A stretch of DNA of 64,000 nucleotides from Marinobacter algicola DG893 (GTDB lineage Bacteria; Pseudomonadota; Gammaproteobacteria; Pseudomonadales; Oleiphilaceae): assembly GCF_000170835.1 (NCBI RefSeq), contig NZ_ABCP01000001.1, positions 1 through 64,000 of the forward strand, given 5' to 3'. Shown here one piece after another: positions 56,278 to 64,000 of the stretch. Within the stretch, counting starts at the first letter, position 1; the number at the start of each line of letters is the position of its first letter. A program made the position numbers and the translations under genes. Under the pieces are notes generated by a model. It was not told where the DNA came from. It saw only the letters and a list, made by a program, of their open reading frames with translations, and did no database searches.

Positions 56278-57000
56278 ATGCCGGACCTCGCAACCTGGGG
56301 CACTCTGGCCGCTTTTATCGGCGGCCTTGTGTCTTTCTTTTCCCCCTGCACTCTTCCCCTGGTGCCCGGCTATTTGTCCGTGGTTACCGGCGGGGCGGTG
56401 AGTGACACCTCGAACCGGCTGAAGGCTTTTTGGCTGAGCCTCTGTTTTGTACTGGGGTTTAGCCTGGTTTTCGTCGCGCTCGGCGCAAGCGCCAGCCTCC
56501 TGGGCCAATGGCTGATGGCCTATCGCCGGGAAGCCAACCTGGTGGCAGGCGCACTGATTGTGCTGATGGGGCTGTTTATGCTGGGTTGGTGGAGTATGCC
56601 CGCGCTGCAACGCGACTGGCGACTGGGGCAGACACTCGAAGGTGGACGGCCGACGGCAGCCTTTGTGCTGGGCGTGGCCTTTGCCGTCGGCTGGACGCCC
56701 TGTATCGGCCCCATACTTGGGGCCATTCTGGCCCTGAGCTCTACGCACGCCAGTGCCGAAACAGGGATGCTGTATCTGGCCCTGTATTCGTTAGGGCTGG
56801 CGCTGCCATTCCTTGGAACAGCAGTATTCATTGAACATTTTCGCAAGCGGGTACGCGGGCTAAGCCGCTGGAGCAGACCGTTGAGAGCGCTGGCTGGTTT
56901 GGTATTAATTGTAATGGGCGTAATGGTATTAACCGGCCAGATGACCCGATTTGCTACCTGGATGCTATCCACGTTCCCAGTACTGGGAGGGCTCGGCTGA
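56278..57000 (+). CDS. CcdA-type thiol-disulfide transporter (DsbD membrane domain)
   Basis: This 240-residue inner-membrane protein has six predicted helices and the paired Cys of the family: SFFSPCTLPLVPGY in the first helix and VGWTPCIGPILGA in the fourth. It carries electrons from cytoplasmic thioredoxin to periplasmic thiol proteins. Co-transcription with the DUF411 gene suggests that it keeps the Cys of metal-binding partners reduced; a general role in cytochrome c maturation is also possible. Confidence 0.87.
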   Translation: MPDLATWGTLAAFIGGLVSFFSPCTLPLVPGYLSVVTGGAVSDTSNRLKAFWLSLCFVLGFSLVFVALGASASLLGQWLMAYRREANLVAGALIVLMGLFMLGWWSMPALQRDWRLGQTLEGGRPTAAFVLGVAFAVGWTPCIGPILGAILALSSTHASAETGMLYLALYSLGLALPFLGTAVFIEHFRKRVRGLSRWSRPLRALAGLVLIVMGVMVLTGQMTRFATWMLSTFPVLGGLG

Positions 57001-57205
57001 GATTTTTAGTATGCGGTTAAGCGATCACATGTGGATAGTGTTTGTTTAGAAAACTTTCCTCACAGTAATGCCTTTTTCAAGCTAGATTCAGCTTCGTCTG
57101 TTTTGATAGCGGGTCGCTTGAAGCCCGATTTCTGAGCTATTTTTGATTTGCTCTCGAGAAGGGTGACAGCCACAATTTTCCAACATCCAGAGACGGCGCT
57201 TATAG

Positions 57206-57874
57206 ATGAAAGTTCTTATTGTCGAAGATAACGCGGTACTCGCAGAAAAAATTTCCGTTTGGCTCGCGAAAGAAAACTTTACTGTAGATGTTGCCCAAAA
57301 CGGAAAAGAGGCAAATTTCTTCGTAGAGACAAGCAGTTATCAGGCGATCATCCTGGATATAGGACTGCCCGACGAGAACGGGCTTTCTTTGATGCAAAAA
57401 TGGAGAAGCAACGGCAAAGATGAAGCCATCCTGATTCTAACTGCCAGGTCCAACTGGACAGAGAGAGTTGAAGGCCTGAATGCCGGCGCTGACGATTATC
57501 TTCCCAAGCCGTTCGAATTTGATGAACTGAAAGCTCGACTTAGCGCCATCATAAGAAGAAAAGACGGGCGAACAACTGATAAAATAGCAGTTGATGGGTT
57601 TCTTCTAAATTCAACCTACAGAACGCTGACGACTCCCGATCATAAAGAATTCAGGCTAACCGCGACAGAGTATCGGCTTCTTCAATGCTTCCTTCGATCT
57701 CCTGACAGAGTCTTTTCCCAGGATGACCTTGTTGAATCGCTTTACAATATCGAAAGATGCCCAACTCGAAATGTTGTTCAAGTATACATTGCGAGGCTTA
57801 GGAAGATCCTTGGAAAAAGCAGAATAAAAACATTGAGAGGGCAAGGTTACTATTTCGCGAGAGACATTAGCTAA
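57206..57874 (+). CDS. OmpR/PhoB-family response regulator
   Basis: This is a two-component regulator of 222 residues. The receiver domain has VEDN (acidic pair 7-8), phospho-acceptor Asp51 in ILDIGLPD, Thr79 in LTA and Lys101 in PKPF. A winged-helix DNA-binding domain follows (TEYRLLQCFLRSPDRVFSQDDL ... RNVVQVYIARLRKIL ... LRGQGYYF). The coding sequence looks poorer in GC than the core genes of the window. The likely kinase is encoded at 58473-59795, beyond a small gene on the opposite strand. Confidence 0.92.
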   Translation: MKVLIVEDNAVLAEKISVWLAKENFTVDVAQNGKEANFFVETSSYQAIILDIGLPDENGLSLMQKWRSNGKDEAILILTARSNWTERVEGLNAGADDYLPKPFEFDELKARLSAIIRRKDGRTTDKIAVDGFLLNSTYRTLTTPDHKEFRLTATEYRLLQCFLRSPDRVFSQDDLVESLYNIERCPTRNVVQVYIARLRKILGKSRIKTLRGQGYYFARDIS

Positions 57875-57933
57875 AAATCCGTATCGCGAGTCATGTCAGT
57901 AACTCTAACCTGACTCGCAGAAAAATCAAAAAA

Positions 57934-58173
57934 TCACTGCTTTTCCAGAAGATCAGCAACTAGCTCCTTGATTATTCGATGCTCTTCCTTCAGTTTCTTA
58001 ACCGTCTCGCTTTCTTCAAAGCGATAGTCGGAAGTCCTTTCATCGATACTCTTATCAGGGTAGCTTCTTGCTTCGTTATACCTATCTGCCTGCCCGCCAT
58101 TGTCCCCTGCGAGGACTATGGAAGCCCCGGTTCCTAGAAAAGATGCTATTAAAATCACAGACACTTTTTTCAT
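57934..58173 (-). CDS. Small exported acidic/basic protein between regulator and kinase
   Basis: This 79-residue protein has a clear signal peptide (MKKVSVILIASFLGTG, cleavage near VLA|GD). The mature part of about 55 residues is rich in Asp, Glu, Arg and Lys and ends in a helix (TVKKLKEEHRIIKELVADLLEKQ). CGGAGC precedes the ATG. I do not recognise the family. Its position between the two-component genes and divergent to the kinase suggests an accessory periplasmic protein or target. Confidence 0.65.
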   Translation of the reverse strand: MKKVSVILIASFLGTGASIVLAGDNGGQADRYNEARSYPDKSIDERTSDYRFEESETVKKLKEEHRIIKELVADLLEKQ

Positions 58174-58472
58174 AAACAGCTCCGATAAGTAATTCTATTC
58201 AACCAACGAAATTCAATCGCCTTACCCAGTCAGTAGAACATCGAAACCTTAAACACATTTGAAAGTGGACGTATTTTAAAGATCTTCACATCACTTGAAC
58301 TTCAGGCCCACAGCTATTCAGGCAGGATGTGGCGAGCTTACGCGAACGACCAGCCCCCCCCTTCAGAGTCAGGTGAGTTGCGACATGCTCCAATCCCATC
58401 TATGATTTTAGGCTCAGTCGCCTCTCTAGCCCTCAGCTAGCGCCTCCCGCTCAACCGACCATAACTAACACC
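58174..58472. other. Divergent intergenic region before the sensor kinase
   Basis: No credible gene was found in these 299 bases between the small exported protein and the kinase. The kinase ATG lacks a recognisable ribosome site. A run of eight C at 58354-58361 is the only striking local feature. The region probably holds the divergent promoters. Confidence 0.35.
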
Positions 58473-59795
58473 ATGACAGCGCAGAAGAGCATCCGAAAAA
58501 CTGCACTCCAATATGGCATTATTTTCAGCCTCTTGTATTTTCTACTTATTTTTTTCTCGCACACTTATGTCATAGAGCAACTTTCGAACGAATCCAGAAA
58601 ACATCGCCTTGAAAAGGAGGTGGAGAGTTTTCAAACCATCATTGAAAACGAGACGCCCACGCCCGACCAGATCAGCAGCATGATTGATCGATTCCAATTG
58701 CTGCTGGAACATGCCCTGATCGTCGAAATGAAAGATGGAAGCATCATTGCCAGTAGCAACATAGATCAAACAACGTTGCGCATTGTTTCAGAAAAGCCTG
58801 CGGGCTTTGTAGAAATATCCCAAGGTGCAGATGGCCTTCTTGGATTGAAACGCGGTGTCGGAGTTAATAGTTCGCTTTCGTCAATCACCATCCTGGAAAT
58901 GGAAAGTGGACTCGCTGAGCGATCCATTGGGGCTCACCTGACCTTGCTTGCTGTCTCCGCATTATTACTTGTTGTTCTCTTGGCCCTCGTAGGCGCCACT
59001 ACGTATTTGGCCTTGAAACCGATCGAACACATCAAGGACGACATGAGACGCCTGCAATCTGGCAAACAACCTCGCTTGAATCCTGACGCACCAGAGGAGT
59101 TCAGTCCGCTGATCAAACAGTTCAATAACCTACTTGAACTAGCAAGTCGCCGTCTTGACCGCCACCGCCGCCTCAATTCTGATCTTTCTCACATGGTAAA
59201 GACCTCAATCTCTGCCAATCTCGCAATCTTGTCAGACACTGATTCATTACCTCCGTCCCGCGACGACATAGATTTCATGATGTCCAACTTAAGGGATCTA
59301 AGCCGGTCCTTGAACTACCGCATGAGCAAGGCAGATATATCCGGCAGGCAGATGGGGCAATCATGTTTGCCAATTGAAATAGCAAACAACGTCATTTCTG
59401 TCATGGAAAAAATCTTTCCCGACAAGAGTTTTCGTATCAATACCCCCTTGCAGAATAACTTCAGTTGGCCCATGGAGCGTCAGGACCTATCAGAGTTATT
59501 CGGTAACCTGCTCGAAAACGGCGGGAAGTGGAGTCAGGCGGAGATTGACGTTTCAATAAGCCAGACCGATTCCGGGCTAACGATAGAAGTTGCAGACGAC
59601 GGCCCTGGGATTACTCCAGAAGCGGCCTCGAAAGTGATGGATAGAGGTTCCCGGCTTGACGAAACCGTTTCTGGATTTGGATTGGGACTGTCCATCGTGT
59701 CCGAAATACTAGAAGACAATTTCGGATGGATGAACATTGGCCCCTCAGAAACAGGGGGCGCCAGAATTACAGTTGTGCTTCCTTTCCCAGAGTAG
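58473..59795 (+). CDS. Sensor histidine kinase with atypical H-box
   Basis: This membrane kinase of 440 residues has two membrane helices (about 13-33 and 155-180) around a periplasmic sensor domain, then a HAMP-like linker. The dimerisation domain has DLSHMVKTSIS with His240; the usual Pro after Lys-Thr is Ser, and the residue after His is Met. The ATPase domain has an N-box (341-353), DDGPGI (375-380) and GFGLGLS (401-407), so it should bind ATP. The layout resembles PhoQ-type kinases. The partner is probably the regulator at 57206-57874. The signal is unknown; metal or envelope stress is inferred from the neighbours. Confidence 0.87.
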   Translation: MTAQKSIRKTALQYGIIFSLLYFLLIFFSHTYVIEQLSNESRKHRLEKEVESFQTIIENETPTPDQISSMIDRFQLLLEHALIVEMKDGSIIASSNIDQTTLRIVSEKPAGFVEISQGADGLLGLKRGVGVNSSLSSITILEMESGLAERSIGAHLTLLAVSALLLVVLLALVGATTYLALKPIEHIKDDMRRLQSGKQPRLNPDAPEEFSPLIKQFNNLLELASRRLDRHRRLNSDLSHMVKTSISANLAILSDTDSLPPSRDDIDFMMSNLRDLSRSLNYRMSKADISGRQMGQSCLPIEIANNVISVMEKIFPDKSFRINTPLQNNFSWPMERQDLSELFGNLLENGGKWSQAEIDVSISQTDSGLTIEVADDGPGITPEAASKVMDRGSRLDETVSGFGLGLSIVSEILEDNFGWMNIGPSETGGARITVVLPFPE

Positions 59796-59882
59796 AGCAC
59801 AACCATAATTCCTCCGCCCCGCTATGACGGAGGGATCACCCTCCCCTGCTCGCAATCAAAACTGTGTATTTCCACCTCTCTT

Positions 59883-62800
59883 CTACCGTTGCATATCATC
59901 GAGTTTAGCCCTTGAGAAGCGCGTGAATAGAGCCGGCAAAACAAAAAGCGTTAGGAAAGTCGCAGTCACGAGACCACCTACAATCACGCTGGCCAATGGC
60001 TTCTGGATTTCCGCACCCACGCCCGTCGACAATAGCATCGGTATCAAACCGAGTGCCGAGGTTATTGCTGTCATCAAGACAGGACGCAAACGGGAGACGG
60101 CACCTTCAAACACCGCGGCATCCACGCTTAACCCATCCTGTATTCGCTGATTGATGCTTTCGACCATAACGACCCCGTTAAGCACCGCCACACCAAACAG
60201 TGTGATAAATCCAACGGAACTGGGCACTGAAAGATACTGACCGGAGATCCAGAGTGAAAAGACGCCACCAATAACGGCAAGCGGCACGTTGACCAGAATC
60301 AACAATGCTTGACCGACCGAACTGAAAGCAAAGTACAGCAATAGCGCGATCAGGCCCAGAGATACAGGTACCACAATCGTCAATCGTTTCTGGGCCCGCT
60401 GCTGGTTTTCAAACTGACCACCAATGTCAACCGAATAGCCGGGGGGAAGGTTCACTTCTGACGTGATGGTATCCTGAATATCGGCAACCACACTGCCCAT
60501 GTCACGACCCTGCACATTGGACTGAATAACCACACGGCGCTGAACGTCATCGCGGCGCACCTGCGGTGGGCCGGACTCAATAGACACATCGGCCACATCA
60601 CCGAGTCTCACCCAGGCTCCGGACGGCGCCTGTAACCTGAAATCGGCAATGGCATCCCGGTCTTCCCGGAAACGTTTGGCCAGACGCACATAGATATCGT
60701 ACCGCTCATTTCCGTTGATGATCTGTCCCGCAGCGGCACCACCCAGTCCATCCCGGACGACACTCATCACATCAGACACGGCAAGTCCGTACCGGGAGAG
60801 TGCCTGACGGTCAGGCTGAACCACCAACTGCGCTTCACCAGCAATCTGCTCCATGGCCACGTCTCGTGTTCCCTGAACTGTTCGGACCGCCGCTTCAATC
60901 ATCTGGCCTTTCTCTGCCAGTACGTCGAGATCCGGGCCAAAGAGTTTGATGGCCAACTGCGCACGAACACCCGACAACAATTCATCAACCCGAGTCGCGA
61001 TAGGCTGAGAAAAGTTAAACAGTAGCCCAGGGTGCTGTTCGAGCTTCTCCTCAAACAAGGCCTGCAATTCATAGCGATTACTGGCGCTGGTCCACTCCGA
61101 AGTTGGTTTTAAGCCAATATAGATCTCTATATTGTTAACGGGCTCCGGATCGCCGCCTATTTCTGCTCGGCCAGCCCTGGACAAAGCGTAAGTCACTTCT
61201 GGAAATTCCATCAGCATGGCCTCCAGTTTTGGTGCCACTTCAAGCGCCGTATCGAGGCTTGATGAAGGGGCCAGTGTCACCCGGAGGTTGATCGTTCCTT
61301 CCTCCAGTTCAGGGACAAACTCCGTGCCGAGTCGAGGCACGACCAGAGCCGCCAGCACCACAAGAACAGCGGCAGCACCGACAACAGATCTGGTGTGTTT
61401 CAGCGACCAGTCAAGGCCTTTGCGGTAGAGCTTCTCAAGAGGTTTTAAAACGAAGCTTTCCCTCTCCCGAATACCCTTGCGAAACAGAAACGAAGCCAAC
61501 GCAGGCACAACCACCAGAGCGACGATCACAGCGGACACAATGGCCAGCATGATGCTGATCGCCATTGGCTGGAAAAGCTTGGCTTCCACACCTTCAAAAC
61601 TGAACAGAGGCATGAAAACGACCAGAATAATCGCCGTCGCGAAAAAGATGGGGCGCGCCACTTCCCGGCCGGCTTCCTGGAGTCTAAGCGCAATGCCATG
61701 ATCATCGTGTGACGCGTCCAACGGATCGGGGTCGTTTTCAACCAATTCATCCCGATGGGCGTCATGCTCAGCATCGGGATGCGTCAGATGTTTGAACATG
61801 TTCTCGACCATAACAACAGAGCCGTCCACCAGCATGCCAATTGCCACAGCAATGCCGCCCAGAGACATCAAGTTGGCCGAGAGACCGAACCAGGCCATGA
61901 TCATCAGCGCAATACCGATAGAAATCGGTATAGAAAGCAGCACGAGCGTTGTTGCCCGGAGATTCATCAGAAACAGGGCAAGCACGATCGCAATAAACAC
62001 AAAAGCCAACAGAAGCGCATTGGTCACCGTCTCTACGGCCTTGGTCACCAGATCCGCCTGGTTGTAATAGGGCTCAAAACGAACCCCACTCGGAAGCGCC
62101 TGATTTATGCGATCAATGCGGGCCTCGATGCCGTCGATGGTGGCTTTTGTATTGGCCCCCATTCGTTTGAGTACAATGCCAGAAACCACTTCACCCAGTT
62201 GTTCAACTTGACCGTCTTCATCCTTCCGGGTCATGGTCACCGCACCCTGGCGAATTTCAGTGCCCAGCGCTACTTGGGCGACATCGCTCACCGTCACTGT
62301 AATGCCATCACTGGTTTTAACGGGCACTTGACCGATCTGCTCCAGCCCCTGCTCGCCATTACCCAGCCAGCCCATACCGCGAATAACCAACTGTTCCTGT
62401 CCGCGGCCCATATACCAGCCCCCAACATTGGAGTTGTTGTTCTCCAGGGCGTCCATGACGTCGTTCTGTGATAAGTCATAGGACAGCATTCGCGCCGGGT
62501 TCAGGTTGACCTGGTATTGACGGACCTCCCCGCCAAACGACAGAATCTCTGTTACCCCTTCGGCGGGTATCAGCAACAGCTTGACCAGCCAGTCGTGCAA
62601 GCTGCGTAATTCCATTGCGTCGTACCCAGAATCCGGGTCAGCTATTAGCAAGTACTGGTAGACCTGGCCGAGACCGGACGTATTCGGGCCCATTTCAGGC
62701 ACCCCGACCCCGTCCGGAATCAGCTCCCGCGCGGCCTGCAACCGCTCGAATACCAGTTGGCGCGCGAAATAGATATCCGTGCCCTCTTTAAAGACCACGG

Positions 62801-63080
62801 TGACACCAGACAACCCGGTTTTGGAGATGGACCGAACCTCCTCAACATCCGGCAATGCATACATAACCGCTTCAATGGGATAGGTGATCAACTGCTCGAC
62901 TTCCTCAGCCGCAAGTCCGGGTGCCTCTGTATTAACAGCAACCTGGACGTTTGTAACGTCAGGGAAAGCATCAAGATTCAGTTTTGGGATCTGAAACGCG
63001 GCCGTGGCGATAAGCACTGCAAGCGCAATAAGAACCAACAGGCGGTTCTGAACCGCCCAGTCGACAACTCGGTTGAACAT
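59883..63080 (-). CDS. Heavy-metal RND efflux pump, CzcA/CusA family
   Basis: This is the inner-membrane proton-driven pump of a tripartite efflux system, 1065 residues with the 12-helix RND layout. Helix 4 reads AIGMLVDGSVVMVEN, so it lacks the DFG of CzcA. The Met residues that carry Cu(I) in CusA are replaced (IEIYIGL, RVDELLSG, RYGLAVSD). A His/Asp-rich cytoplasmic insertion (HLTHPDAEHDAHRDE ... DASHDDHG) follows helix 4. The substrate is therefore open: a divalent metal is more likely than Cu(I). The start has a GGGAG site. The membrane-fusion gene lies directly upstream. Confidence 0.88.
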   Translation of the reverse strand: MFNRVVDWAVQNRLLVLIALAVLIATAAFQIPKLNLDAFPDVTNVQVAVNTEAPGLAAEEVEQLITYPIEAVMYALPDVEEVRSISKTGLSGVTVVFKEGTDIYFARQLVFERLQAARELIPDGVGVPEMGPNTSGLGQVYQYLLIADPDSGYDAMELRSLHDWLVKLLLIPAEGVTEILSFGGEVRQYQVNLNPARMLSYDLSQNDVMDALENNNSNVGGWYMGRGQEQLVIRGMGWLGNGEQGLEQIGQVPVKTSDGITVTVSDVAQVALGTEIRQGAVTMTRKDEDGQVEQLGEVVSGIVLKRMGANTKATIDGIEARIDRINQALPSGVRFEPYYNQADLVTKAVETVTNALLLAFVFIAIVLALFLMNLRATTLVLLSIPISIGIALMIMAWFGLSANLMSLGGIAVAIGMLVDGSVVMVENMFKHLTHPDAEHDAHRDELVENDPDPLDASHDDHGIALRLQEAGREVARPIFFATAIILVVFMPLFSFEGVEAKLFQPMAISIMLAIVSAVIVALVVVPALASFLFRKGIRERESFVLKPLEKLYRKGLDWSLKHTRSVVGAAAVLVVLAALVVPRLGTEFVPELEEGTINLRVTLAPSSSLDTALEVAPKLEAMLMEFPEVTYALSRAGRAEIGGDPEPVNNIEIYIGLKPTSEWTSASNRYELQALFEEKLEQHPGLLFNFSQPIATRVDELLSGVRAQLAIKLFGPDLDVLAEKGQMIEAAVRTVQGTRDVAMEQIAGEAQLVVQPDRQALSRYGLAVSDVMSVVRDGLGGAAAGQIINGNERYDIYVRLAKRFREDRDAIADFRLQAPSGAWVRLGDVADVSIESGPPQVRRDDVQRRVVIQSNVQGRDMGSVVADIQDTITSEVNLPPGYSVDIGGQFENQQRAQKRLTIVVPVSLGLIALLLYFAFSSVGQALLILVNVPLAVIGGVFSLWISGQYLSVPSSVGFITLFGVAVLNGVVMVESINQRIQDGLSVDAAVFEGAVSRLRPVLMTAITSALGLIPMLLSTGVGAEIQKPLASVIVGGLVTATFLTLFVLPALFTRFSRAKLDDMQR

Positions 63081-63094
63081 AATGGCTCCCGGAA

Positions 63095-64000
63095 TCAGTG
63101 GTTGTGTGGGTCAAAGCCGCCTTTGGCAATTTCAGAGGCCACAAAAAACGCGCCCCGCGAAACGATCCGTTGGCCCGCAGTCAGGCCGAAAATTTCACGG
63201 AGTCCGCCAATTGAGCGACCCAGTTTCACTTCAACAGGCTCATACTCCCCTTCAGCCTCTTCCACATAGACCGTCCAGTCGCCATCGGCGCCTCGCATCA
63301 ACGCACTCTCCGGCACCGCAAGCACCGGCTCCCTGGTTTTAAAAAGGAAATACACATCTGCAAACATTCCGGGATGGAAACGATCTTCAGGATTGTCCAG
63401 TTCCAACCGAACAATCCGCGTGCGGGTCACAGCGTCAATGGTATGAGCTTCCTGGGATACCGTTGCCACAGCTACACGACCTGCAACTCTTACTTCCGCT
63501 TCTGCCCCTTGCTTAAGAACAATGTCGGAGTTTGCTGGCAGGTGAGCCTCTACCCAAAGTTCGCTTTCATTAGCCAGAGTCACCAGCGGTTGGCCTGCTT
63601 CAACTCTTTGTCCTTGCTCAAACTCATCGGTCAGCACTGCGCCATCCACGCGAGCCCTGAGCGTGTATTCACCGAGACTACCTACGCCGCTGGCCTTCAA
63701 CGCACCAATGTCATCATCGTTTAGCCCATAAGCAAGAAGAGTCGCCCTCGCCGCTTCAATATTGGCTTTCGCGGTATTGAACCGTTGATCACCAACCACG
63801 GAACGACCCAGCCCGCTGATTCGCTCCCATTCAGGAAAAGCTTTCCTGTAATCGGCCTGCGCCTGTGCCACCGTCTCACTGAACAGGGTTACCAGTTGCT
63901 GACCTTTGGTTACGTGCTCACCCAATTCCACGTGACGTCTCAACACCACCGAGGCAACCCGGGGGGACACGTGATAGCTGGTATAGCCGTTGGTCAGCAG
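63095..64000 (-). CDS. RND efflux membrane-fusion protein, CzcB/CusB type (partial)
   Basis: This is the periplasmic adaptor that links the RND pump to an outer-membrane channel. The C-terminal 301 residues are visible; the frame runs open through the window edge, so the true start lies outside. It shows the lipoyl-like half (SPRVASVVLRRHVELGEHVTKGQQLVTLFS), a helical hairpin, the beta-barrel LRARVDGAVL and the membrane-proximal part (LAVPESALM, FGLTAGQRIVSRGAFFVASEIAKG). It ends 14 bases before the pump gene. Confidence 0.88.
   Translation of the reverse strand: MLTNGYTSYHVSPRVASVVLRRHVELGEHVTKGQQLVTLFSETVAQAQADYRKAFPEWERISGLGRSVVGDQRFNTAKANIEAARATLLAYGLNDDDIGALKASGVGSLGEYTLRARVDGAVLTDEFEQGQRVEAGQPLVTLANESELWVEAHLPANSDIVLKQGAEAEVRVAGRVAVATVSQEAHTIDAVTRTRIVRLELDNPEDRFHPGMFADVYFLFKTREPVLAVPESALMRGADGDWTVYVEEAEGEYEPVEVKLGRSIGGLREIFGLTAGQRIVSRGAFFVASEIAKGGFDPHNH

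Overview
The window looks like chromosomal DNA of a marine gammaproteobacterium of the genus Marinobacter. The strongest pointer is the 661-residue two-domain fatty acyl-CoA reductase at 47546-49531, which I recognise as the wax-ester enzyme typical of Marinobacter. Gene order elsewhere (mtnA / mtaD-ubiG-mupP-yciK, and motY / pyrC-rnt) resembles Pseudomonas. Most of the window is GC-rich, densely coded housekeeping DNA with short gaps, many overlapping starts and clear Shine-Dalgarno sites. I see no rRNA, CRISPR array, transposase, integrase or prophage.

Region 1 (1-16.2 kb, minus strand) is about vitamin B12. A canonical cobalamin riboswitch (about 8885-9097) precedes btuB-cobN-btuF-btuC-btuD. 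The CobN-family chelatase in this operon carries an N-terminal export signal, which suggests an envelope-facing role. Upstream lies a second B12 cluster: a GntR regulator, the B12-binding subunit of an acyl-CoA mutase, an acyl-CoA ligase, a MeaB-type G-protein chaperone, the large mutase subunit, a PduO-type cobalamin adenosyltransferase and CobD. The large subunit has Ile93, Asp120 and Gln211 at the substrate-determining positions. This is the signature of 2-hydroxyisobutyryl-CoA mutase rather than methylmalonyl-CoA mutase. The operons could thus import corrinoid, convert it to coenzyme B12, activate a branched hydroxy acid and isomerise it to (S)-3-hydroxybutyryl-CoA. The thiolase / FadJ-like pair at 27.8-31.2 kb could finish that route.

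Region 2 (16.2-54.9 kb) is core genome: two Nudix hydrolases, a free-standing NIF3-like domain, purL, mltF, recX, a DUF349 protein, a ComFB protein, beta-oxidation genes, prc, methionine salvage genes, ubiG, a probable mupP, yaaA, rdgC, a Pat-type protein acetyltransferase divergent from a histone-deacetylase-family enzyme, motY, pyrC, rnt, the fatty acyl-CoA reductase, an insulinase-family protease and a DUF2064 / glycosyltransferase pair. Notable non-coding signals are matching 20-bp inverted repeats upstream of both the mutase cluster and the reductase, two copies of a 16-bp palindromic element upstream of the reductase, a triple 20-bp tandem repeat through the comFB stop codon, a hairpin-rich leader before mltF, and paired DnaA boxes before purL.

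Region 3 (54.97-64 kb) starts at a tRNA-Arg(CCT) gene and looks like an accessory metal or thiol stress module: a Cys/His/Met-rich exported protein behind a MerR-type long-spacer promoter, a DUF411 metal-binding protein, CcdA, a response regulator and histidine kinase separated by a small exported protein on the other strand, then a CzcA-like RND pump and its membrane-fusion partner, the latter cut by the window end. The regulator and kinase genes appear visibly less GC-rich than the core genome.
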